In this document: one piece after another, positions 1 to 7,540 of the stretch
Numbering within the stretch: position 1 is the stretch's first letter
How the letters are laid out: every line of letters begins with the position of its first letter
Source: JAFGED01 sp964551295
Lineage (GTDB): Bacteria > Chloroflexota > Anaerolineae > B4-G1
Direction of reading: 5' to 3'
Assembly (NCBI GenBank): GCA_964551295.1
Contig: CAZKDJ010000089.1
Span: 1 to 15,462 of the forward strand
DNA: 15,462 bases
Position numbers and translations under genes: made by a program
The notes under the pieces: model-generated
Told to the model about the DNA's origin: nothing
The model's input: the letters and a program-made list of their open reading frames with translations, nothing else
Database searches by the model: none

Positions 1-148
1 CCCCACACACGTGGGGGTGAACCGGATGTGCGGTGTATGAGGAGTGTCAGAGGTCTCATTGTCCCCACACACGTGGGGGTGAACCGACAGAGAAAAGGAG
101 ACAGGAAATGACAGAGCTAATTGTCCCCACACACGTGGGGGTGAACCG
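1..148 (+). CRISPR. CRISPR array, type I-E-like, leader-distal end
   Basis: Two identical 29-bp repeats lie at 58-86 and 120-148. A third copy at 1-24 lacks its first 5 bases because the window begins inside it. The spacers are 25-57 and 87-119, both exactly 33 bp and unrelated to each other. The repeat starts ATTGTCCCC, contains a CCCCAC/GTGGGG stem around an ACAC loop and ends GTGAACCG. These are the length, stem position and 3' handle of type I-E repeats. By that rule crRNA precursors read along the + strand and the leader lies to the left, outside the window, so 148 is the old, trailer end. The last repeat is intact rather than degenerate. No cas gene is in the window. The array continues leftward for an unknown number of units. 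The I-E assignment rests on repeat shape alone. Confidence 0.95.
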
Positions 149-149
149 C

Positions 150-190
150 CAAAGTTGCCAAGTTTTAGCTCTTGTGTCTTGGCACCTTTG
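150..190. repeat. Inverted repeat directly after the CRISPR array
   Basis: Arm 150-162 (CAAAGTTGCCAAG) pairs with arm 178-190 (CTTGGCACCTTTG) at 12 of 13 positions, leaving a 15-nt loop; the only mismatch is 155 against 185. It begins two bases after the last repeat. A run TGTTTT follows at 201-206, 10 nt after the stem, so it is not a textbook intrinsic terminator, although it could end or stabilise the array transcript. The right arm also belongs to a series of similar units (ctcttgtgt, cttggcacc, ctttgcgtg) that looks like a dispersed intergenic repeat. I cannot test that without the genome. Confidence 0.5.
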
Positions 191-363
191 CGTGAGATAT
201 TGTTTTCAGAACGGGATTTCTAGATGGCGAAAATAGACGAGAATGGGCGTTCTTTAGGATGAGGGTAGTTTGATAGTGTCATATCAGGTGGACGAAATTG
301 TTGCAATCACTGTTGCATTTTTCCAGATTTGTGCCGTCGAGGGCAAAAAAACCGGAAATTCGC

Positions 364-392
364 TTGACAGGATAGGCGGAGGTCGGTAGAAT
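364..392 (+). promoter_or_regulatory. Sigma-70-type promoter for the giant gene
   Basis: TTGACA at 364-369 and TAGAAT at 387-392 are separated by exactly 17 bp, matching the -35 consensus fully and the -10 consensus (TATAAT) in five of six positions. Transcription would start near 398-400, giving a 5' leader of about 170 nt before the start codon at 568. It points toward the giant gene, and no other gene lies between. It is identified from sequence only; the organism's own housekeeping consensus is assumed to be E. coli-like. Confidence 0.65.
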
Positions 393-554
393 ACGCCTCG
401 ACTGGCGTAGGGAGGGTAGGCCAATCGGTTTCCCTCAATCTTTCCTTGTCAATTTACTGCAACTTATAACGACCTTTGGGTTTTGGTACAGAGCCCACCT
501 GTATGCAAGAGCTTTTCTCTGTTAGCCGGTTCGTGCTCTAGAGTGACATTATGT

Positions 555-560
555 AGGAGG
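555..560 (+). promoter_or_regulatory. Ribosome-binding site (AGGAGG)
   Basis: A perfect AGGAGG lies 7 nt before the ATG at 568. It decides the start of the giant gene, because this ATG is also the one that directly precedes a complete signal peptide. Confidence 0.9.
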
Positions 561-567
561 TTTTGCC

Positions 568-681
568 ATGTCCCCATATACCCGTACTCGATTCGTGGAC
601 AAGTTCTGCCGCGCGCTGGTGGCGACGGCGATCCTGATGACGAGCGTGCCCGCGCCGTTCTTCGTGAGCGTCGCGCACGCG
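568..681 (+). other. Sec-type signal peptide
   Basis: Residues 1-38: a basic n-region with Arg6, Arg8, Lys12 and Arg15, a hydrophobic core from Ala16 (ALVATAILM...PFFVSV) and an AHA|AG cleavage site after Ala38. This indicates export across the cytoplasmic membrane. No lipobox cysteine lies at the cleavage site, so a lipoprotein is unlikely. The following 40 residues are low-complexity, rich in Ser, Ala and Gly. Confidence 0.85.
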
Positions 682-3600
682 GCGGGGTCTGCGGCTGAGG
701 GTTCTTCATCGGCGTTGAGTGCCCCTTTTGATAAACCCCAGGCGGGTTCTGGAATGGACCGGGGCTTGGCAGAGAGCGACGAGGTGGCCTTGGGGGATGC
801 GGATGGCAATCTAGACATCTTTTTGGCGAACCATGATGCCAATACAGTTTGGCTAGACGATGTGCCGCCTGGGTGGCAGCACGCTAAAACGGTGACAATC
901 TATAACCCGGGTACGAGTGCGCTGACCGACTATCAATTGCAGGTAAGCGTTCCCTACCTGGATGGCATGAACATCGATTTCTCTGACGTACGGTTCAAAG
1001 CCGATCCTCAAGGAACGCTCTTGCCGTACTGGACCGAGGGCTACTCTGAAACCATCAATGCTGTGGTGTGGGTCAAGGTTCCCAGCTTGCCGGCGGAGAG
1101 CAGCACCGAGTTGGTTATGTACTATGGCAACGCTATGGCAGTGGATGAGAGCGATGGCGAGGCGGTGTTCGAGTTTTTTGACGCCTTTTCTGCAACTGAC
1201 CCTGGCACGTACGAGATCGGCTCCGACACCTCCATCAGCGATGGGAAGTTGAGGATTGTCGGGCCAGGTAGTCGGGCCTGGGGAAACCACTATTACGTGA
1301 CCGTGAGCGAGTGGCCACGAGAGTTCATCGTCGAAAGTGATATCAGCGGAATCGGATCCAGGGGGGACTATATGTTCGGTGTTTTTGACACCGACACGGG
1401 CAAGTCGTACACCGATATGGTTTACGCCCTGGAAGCGTATGCCGATTGGGAGCAGTTCTACGTATACGAGGATGGTGTTCCTCTAGGATTTGTCAACACT
1501 TCTCTGGTTGCTGACCAAACCTATCGAGCCAGGATAGACGTTCTCAGCACCGGGGCCGAGTATTACATCGACGACGAGTTGGTCTATGTGTCAAGCCATT
1601 CCAGTGAGGATGATCTGAGAATAGGATATGTCGTAGCGGCTGAGACTCAGGAGTTTGACAACCTCCGTATCCGCAAATACGCCGATCCCGAGCCGGTATT
1701 CTCGTTCAGTGCTCCGATAGCTTCTTTCTCTACTTATTATCCAAAAGTCTCCAACGTCACTACGTACGACATTGTACACTTCCAGGATACCTCCACAGAC
1801 GACAGAGCGGTCGTGGGTTGGAACTGGGACTTTGGCGACGTCGTGACATCGACCGAGCAGCACCCCTATCACCAGTTCACGGCGGCGGGCACGTACACGG
1901 TGTGCCTGATGGTGACGGACGACGTTGCCTTCTCCGACTCGGCCTGCCAGCCGGTGGCGGTGACAGAGGGGAGTGCGTCTTGGCCGTACAGCAAGACACT
2001 GACCGTGTACAATCCTGGCACAGAAGCGCTCACGGACTACCAGGTGCGGGTGAACCTGAATGCAGGCAATCTCGACTTTGGCCAGGTGCTGACGGAGGGC
2101 ACGGATATTCGGTTCTTGGGCCGGGATGATGTGGCGGCGTTACCCTACTGGATCGAGCACTGGGATGCGATCAGTGAAACGGCGACGGTGTGGGTCAAGG
2201 TTCCCAGCCTGCCGGCGGAGAGCAGCACTGAGTTGGTTATGTACTATGGCAACGCTATGGCAGTGGATGAGAGCGATGGCGAGGCGGTGTTCGAGTTTTT
2301 TGACGCCTTTTCTGCAACTGACCCTGGCACGTACGAGATCGGCTCCGACACCTCCATCAGCGATGGGAAGTTGAGGATTGTCGGGCCAGGTAGTCGGGCC
2401 TGGGGAAACCACTATTACGTGACCGTGAGCGAGTGGCCACGAGAGTTCATCGTCGAAAGTGATATCAGCGGAATCGGATCCAGGGGGGACTATATGTTCG
2501 GTGTTTTTGACACCGACACGGGCAAGTCGTACACCGATATGGTTTACGCCCTGGAAGCGTATGCCGATTGGGAGCAGTTCTACGTATACGAGGATGGTGT
2601 TCCTCTAGGATTTGTCAACACTTCTCTGGTTGCTGACCAAACCTATCGAGCCAGGATAGACGTTCTCAGCACCGGGGCCGAGTATTACATCGACGACGAG
2701 TTGGTCTATGTGTCAAGCCATTCCAGTGAGGATGATCTGAGAATAGGATATGTCGTAGCGGCTGAGACTCAGGAGTTTGACAACCTCCGTGTTCGCAAAT
2801 ACGCCGATCCCGAGCCGGTGGTCACTGTGCCAGCCGGGCTCGCAACAGACTTTTTTGCTGCGCCACAGAGCGGCACCGCGCCGCTGACGGTGGCGTTCAC
2901 CAACACGACCACCGGTGACGTGACTGGCTACACGTGGGACTTTGGCGATGGCATCACGAGCACACTGGAAAATCCCACACACGTGTATGCAGATGCTGGC
3001 GTCTACACCGTGACCCTCACCGCCTCCGGCCCGGGAGGCTCGGATACGTGGGCGCTGCCCACGCCCATCCACGTCGATCCGCCCTGGGGCACGCTCTACG
3101 TGGCGCCCGGTGCGAGCTGCGGCGGGGTCACGCCCTGCTACGGAACCGTGCAGGCTGCGGTCAACGCGGCCAACCCCGGCGACCACGTCCTCGTCGCCGC
3201 GGGCACGTACAACACCCTGAACGGCCTCGGCGGGCACGATCAGGTGGTCTATATCGATAAATCGGTGACGGTCGAAGGCGGCTACACCACCGCCGACTGG
3301 GACACGCCCGACCCGGAGGTCAACGTCACGACGCTGGATGCCCAGGGGCAGGGCCGCGTGATCTATATCACGGGCGCCGTCGACGTCACCATCGAGGGGC
3401 TGCACATCACCGGCGGCGATGCAACCGGCCTGGGAGGCGCTTCTGGACGTGATGCAGGCGGCGGTGTGTACGTGATCAGTGCAGACCTTGGTCTCTACAA
3501 TAATACCATCACCGGCAACTCTGCCGAGGAAGGTGGCGGGGCATACCTGCGCTATAGCGACGCTGCACTCGCAGGAAACATCATCGTCGAGAATACGGCC

Positions 3601-6600
3601 GAGGATGATGGATTCTATGAAGGGGCCGGCGGTGGGCTGGGATTGTATGCCAGCAACGCCGCCATCGTCGGCAACACGATCAGCGAGAACGTTGCGGTGG
3701 AGGGAGCGGGCGGCGGCATCGACGTGCGATACGGTGCGCCGTCGATCAGGGGTAACGCGATCATCTCCAACACCGCAAATTATGGCGGCGGGGTGGTGTT
3801 GTTCAGAGTTGCCTCGGGTACTACGTTCGTCAACAACGTCGTCGCGAACAACAGGGCTGATATTGCGGGTGGTGGATTGCACATCAACAGCGATCCCGTC
3901 GCTTTACAGCACAACACCATCGCCCACAACAATGGCGGCGATGGCAGCGGTATCTACGTCGCGTATAGCTACAATGTTACCAATCAAGTCTACTTGACCA
4001 ATACTATCATCGCCGGCCACGCGGTGGGCATCACCGCTACGGCGAACTCTACGGCGACGCTGAAAAGCACGCTGTGGTACGATAACGACGCCGACTGGGA
4101 CGGCGGAGGCACCATCGATACCAGCAACGACTACGCGGGCAACCCGGCCTTTGTCGATCCTGAGGGCGGGGACTATCACATCCTGCCGGCATCCGCCGCC
4201 ATCAACCTCGGGGTGGACGCGGGCGTCGCAGAGGACATTGACGGCGACGACCGTCCGTATGGGGCGTTTCCCGATCTGGGGGCCGACGAGATCGACGAGG
4301 ACCCACTGGTGGTCAACTTTACCGCTGAACCCACGAGCGGGCCTGCGTCTCTGGATGTGACCTTTACCAACACAACCAACGGTGACGCCGATAACTATGA
4401 TTACGAGTGGGATTTTGGTGATGGCGTGACGGACACGCTCAAGAGTCCAACGCACAGGTATAGCCACGTCGGCGTTTACACCGTGACCCTCACCGCCTCC
4501 GGCCCCGGCTGGGCAGAGACGAGGGAGCGTGTGGCCTACATCACGGTCTATGAGTGGGTCATGGCCGGCTTTTCCGCCACGCCCACGGGGGGCACTGCGC
4601 CGTTGGACGTGACCTTTACCAACACGACCTTCGGCGACGCGACCGATTACGATTGGGACTTTGGCGACGGCGGGACCAGCGCACTGGAGGATCCGCCGCC
4701 GCACAGGTACGAGCAGATCGGCCTCTACACCGTGACCCTCACCGCCTCCGGGCCCGGGGGGACGGATACGCACGTGAAAGCCGAATACATCATGGCCATT
4801 CCAACGTACACCGACGGCATCATCTACGTCAATCACGGTGCCACCGGGGCCGACGACGGCACCTCGTGGGCCAATGCCTACGTGGATTTGCAGGACGCCT
4901 TGCGTGCTGCAAGCATCACTCCCGGCGGCGACGAGATCTGGGTGGCGGCGGGCACCTACAAGCCGACTTCCGCGACCGACCGCACTGCCAGCTTCCAACT
5001 CCAGAGTGGCGTGGCTCTCTACGGGGGCTTTGCTGGCACCGAGACGAGCCGCGAGCAGCGCGACTGGGATGCCAACCTCACCATTCTCAGCGGCGATATC
5101 GGCGCAGCGGGAAACAACGGCGACAACAGTTACCACGTGGTGAGGGCCAACGGTGTGAATAGCACCGCGATGCTGGATGGCTTCACCATTACCGCTGGTA
5201 ACGCTGCTAGCTACTCGACCAATTCCTACGGCGGCGGCATGTACAACACCGGCAGTCCGGCGCTGAACAATGTTATCTTTGCCAACAACTCTGCCAACCA
5301 GTATGGCGGCGGGCTGTACAATGCAAATGGGACAAGCGCCGTGTTAACCAACGTCGTCTTTAGCAGTAACACGGCCGACGATGGCGGTGGGATATACAAT
5401 AGTTTTAGTGGTGACCTGAGTTTGACTAACGTCGTTTTCGATCGCAACGCCGCTGGGGATAAAGGTGGTGGACTGTACATCAGTGGCAGTGATGCTACAT
5501 TGGCTCACACTGTTTTCAGCCGTAACTCTGCCCAAAGTGGCGGTGGCATACACACCAGTGATGGCCCACGTTCCCTCTCTGGCGACTTGGCGATGCTTAA
5601 CAGTGTTCTGTGGGACAACTCGGGAGAACAGATCTATAATGACTCTAGCGGTTCCACTACCATCACTCACAGCGATATCGAAGGCGGTTGTCCCTCCGGT
5701 GCAACCTGTACAGACGTCATCAACGCCAACCCGCTCTTCGTAGACGCGGCCAACGGCGACCTACGCTTGCAGTCAAGTTCACCCTGCATCGATGCCGGAA
5801 CCTCCGTCGGCGCGCCGGCGACCGACATACGCGGTTTCCCCCGTCCCGCCGGCAGCGGCTACGACATGGGGGCGTACGAGTACACCGTGCCTGTCGCCGA
5901 TTTCGCCGCCGCACCCACCAGCGGCTCTACTCCACTGATGGTGACCTTTACCAACCTGACCGTCGGCGATGTGCAGGGGTATACGTGGGATTTTGGCGAT
6001 GAGGAGACCAGCACTCTGGAGAACCCGACGCACGAGTATGAGGTTCCCGGCATCTATACCGTCACCCTCACCGCCGCGTACGCGGGCGGATCGGATACGA
6101 TGACGCGCGTGGACTATATCACGGCCGTCGGCACGCCCAATCTCTCTATCGGCAAGACCGGCCCGGCGGCGATCACGGACGGTGAGCCGATCATCTACAC
6201 CCTGACGGTCACCAACACCGGCGACTGGCCCGCCACCAACGTGGTCATCACCGACGCGCTTCCGGCCGACGTCTTGCACGTGGCCGGTGGCACGCTGATC
6301 GAGAGCACGGACACGGTTCACTGGAGCGTGCCCGTGCTGGAGAGCGACAGCAGCGTGTCGTTCGACCTCATGGTCGTCCCGGTTGCGGATCCGATCACGA
6401 ACAGCCATTATGGCGTGATAGCCGGCAGTCACCAGGAGATGCTGGCCGAGCTATCTACCGGTAACGCGGTCGCCATCGACGGCGATACGGCCGTCGTTGG
6501 GGTCTACGTCTTTGAGTATTGGGAGGAGAGGTGGCACGAGATAGTAGAGCTGGCTCCCGGTGATGACGATGGGGGCTATTTCCCAGGCTTTGGAAGCAGT

Positions 6601-6691
6601 GTGGCTATCAGTGGCGATACCATCGTCGTAGGCACACCCAGAGATGACGAAAATGCGCCGGACGCAGGTGCAGTCTACGTCTTTGTGCGCG
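568..6691 (+). CDS. Giant secreted PKD/DUF2341/beta-helix/RHS protein, N-terminal part (interrupted by assembly gap)
   Basis: This is the first 2,041 codons of one very large exported protein; its function is not known. The start at 568 is supported by AGGAGG and a signal peptide (residues 1-38). Domains in rough residue order: remnant VCBS/FG-GAP repeat 79-98; DUF2341 103-207 and ConA-like 208-376; PKD 381-468 (WNWDFGD); second DUF2341/ConA-like 469-751; PKD 752-837; right-handed beta-helix 838-1247; PKDs 1248-1329 and 1330-1412; second beta-helix 1413-1775; PKD 1776-1855; DUF11-like 1856-1949; start of an FG-GAP propeller from about 1955. Such modules are known for cell-surface adhesion, carbohydrate binding and spacing, not for catalysis. 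No membrane segment other than the signal peptide is visible. The frame formally reaches a stop at 6736-6738, but only after crossing the N run, and the residues there (QASRFRWRGRG) do not fit the propeller. The true protein continues in the next entry. Confidence 0.9.
1065..1697 (+). repeat. 633-bp direct repeat, copy 1 (DUF2341 C-half plus ConA-like domain)
   Basis: This matches 2187-2819 at 629 of 633 positions, offset 1,122 bp (374 codons, in frame). The mismatches are at 1087, 1107, 1669 and 1671; 1108-1668 is identical. It encodes the second half of a DUF2341 domain (VWVKVPSLPAESST, YYGNAMAVDESDG, VFEFFDAF) and a ConA/LamG-like jelly-roll ending DNLRIRKYADPEP. DUF2341 is a ConA-like fold found in secreted proteins, presumably binding glycans or acting as a spacer. 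Confidence 0.97.
2187..2819 (+). repeat. 633-bp direct repeat, copy 2
   Basis: Second copy of the segment at 1065-1697, 99.4% identical. The only amino-acid change is Ile to Val in DNLRVRKY; the other two codon differences are silent. The DUF2341 N-half just upstream (WPYSKTLTVYNPG) is clearly related to but diverged from the corresponding part of copy 1 (WQHAKTVTIYNPG). The near-identity therefore stops sharply at 2187 rather than covering the whole domain. Confidence 0.97.
3079..4308 (+). other. Right-handed beta-helix domain 1
   Basis: About 410 residues. It opens with the typical entry turn (YVAPGASCGGVTPCYGTVQAA, here cut to motifs YVAPGAS and TVQAAVNAA), with two cysteines that could form a disulfide. 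Irregular rungs of about 25 residues follow, with ITGNSA, GNTISEN and GGG motifs. It closes with a choice-of-anchor-Q-like tail: NPAFVDPEGGDYHI, INLGVDAG and PDLGADE. This fold occurs in pectate-lyase-like and surface proteins. I see no obvious catalytic set and would not call it an enzyme. Confidence 0.8.
4804..5890 (+). other. Right-handed beta-helix domain 2 (Pmp-like GGG(I/L)YN rungs)
   Basis: About 362 residues, a different subtype from helix 1. The entry motif is YVNHGATGADDGTSW...LQDAL, followed by VAAGTYKPT and a LYGGFAGTE turn. There are repeated rungs of the form YGGGMYN, YGGGLYN, DGGGIYN, KGGGLYI and SGGGIHT, separated by NVVFSSNTA-type strands. It ends NPLFVDAANGDLRL, CIDAGTS and YDMGAYEY, a choice-of-anchor-Q-like end. 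The GGG-x-Y-N rungs resemble chlamydial polymorphic outer-membrane protein repeats, here in a secreted protein. A role in adhesion is inferred only. Confidence 0.8.
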
Positions 6692-7540
6692 NNNNNNNNN
6701 NCCAAGCTTCTCGCTTCCGATGGCGCGGCAGGGGATGAGTTTGGGCATAGCGTGGCCATCGACGGCGATACCATCGTCGTGGGCGCATTCTATGACGACG
6801 ACTATGAGGACAACTCAGGCTCGGCCTACGTCTTTGTGCGGAGCGGAGACATCTGGCAAGAACAGACCAAGCTCGCTGCTTATGATCGTGCGGAAAATGA
6901 TCTCTTTGGTGCCAGCGTGGCTGTTGATGTCAACACCATCGTGGTCGGGGCCTATGGAGACGATGACTACACAGGTTCGGCCTATGTCTTTGTGTACGAG
7001 GGAGGCAGTTGGCAAGAGCAGCAGCCCAAGCTCACCGCTTCTGACAGGGCAGGGAACGATTGGTTTGGACAGAGTATAGATATCGATGGCGACGCCATTG
7101 TGGTGGGAACAGCATACCAGGACGGCGACAATGGGAATAACTCGGGCGCCGCCTACGTCTTTGTGCGCGATGGGAGTGGCTGGCAGGAGCAGCCCAAGCT
7201 CACCGCCTCCGATGGTGCGGAGGATGATTACTTTGGGCACAGCGTGGCCATCGACGGCGATGGCGCCGGCGGAGCTGGCGTCATCGTGGTAGGGGCGATT
7301 GGAGATGATACCCCCGCGTCCGGCTCGGGCGCGGCCTACGTGTTTATGTATGATGGGAGCGGTTGGGAACAGGTGAACAAGCTCACCGCCTCCGATGGTG
7401 CACAGGGCGACTGGTTTGGATACTGCGTAGCCATCGACGATGATGTTACCGTAGTAGGGACCAATAGCACGAAAAACGGGCGCGTGTTTGGCGTATCCGG
7501 GGACGATGTGACATTCGCCACGGGACAGGATACGATCGTG
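6430..7540 (+). other. FG-GAP/VCBS-type beta-propeller, seven predicted blades
   Basis: Seven units follow the pattern FG-x-SVAIDGDTIVVGA ... GSAYVFVR ... W-x-E-x-x-KLTASDGA. Blades begin near 6451, 6586, 6734, 6899, 7061, 7220 and 7409. The first has lost much of its loop and the last ends early at NGRVFG. Integrin-alpha-like propellers of this kind usually have seven blades, which fits. The N run falls in blade 2 between YVFVR and KLLASDG, so that blade is incomplete in the assembly. Confidence 0.8.
6692..6701. other. Assembly gap (10 N) inside the giant gene
   Basis: Ten N break the frame: the coding frame is frame 1 before and frame 2 after. For the frame to continue, the missing length must be a multiple of three, which 10 is not, so the run is a placeholder. 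By comparison with blades 3 and 5, about nine residues (D/S-G-x-x-W-Q-E-Q-P/T) sit between YVFVR and KL, which predicts about 24 missing bases. Confidence 0.95.

Larger units (their letters stand above)
149..567. other. Intergenic region between the CRISPR array and the giant gene
   Basis: This 419-bp stretch has no credible coding region: the short open frames over it either run through CRISPR repeats or lack a ribosome-binding site. It holds the inverted repeat at 150-190, an AT-richer stretch without recognisable features at about 191-363, the promoter at 364-392, a leader of about 170 nt and the ribosome-binding site at 555-560. The leader contains small hairpin-capable pieces, such as AGAG/CTCT around 508-520 and the palindrome CTCTAGAG near 536-543. 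I do not recognise a riboswitch class in it. Confidence 0.6.

Noticed and set aside
33..236. Small open frame over the CRISPR array
   Set aside because: It translates the CRISPR repeats twice (SHCPHTRGG, LIVPTHVGV) and has no ribosome-binding site.
400..553. Possible cyclic-di-GMP or other riboswitch in the leader
   Set aside because: Some pieces (TTAGCCGGTT) look vaguely like such an element, but I could not place the required paired stems and conserved core bases.
2974..2985. Match to the CRISPR repeat core (CCCACACACGTG) inside the giant gene
   Set aside because: It is a 12-bp chance match encoding the normal PKD motif NPTHVY, with no second copy nearby and no rest of the repeat.
2713..5136. 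Two minus-strand open frames of about 390-410 codons
   Set aside because: They mirror the beta-helix/PKD coding strand, have Val/Arg/Gly-rich translations without motifs and contradict the clear domains on the + strand.
6720..7079. Separate gene starting just after the gap
   Set aside because: That open frame is frame 3. The propeller repeats are in frame 2, which stays open to the window end. No ribosome-binding site precedes it.
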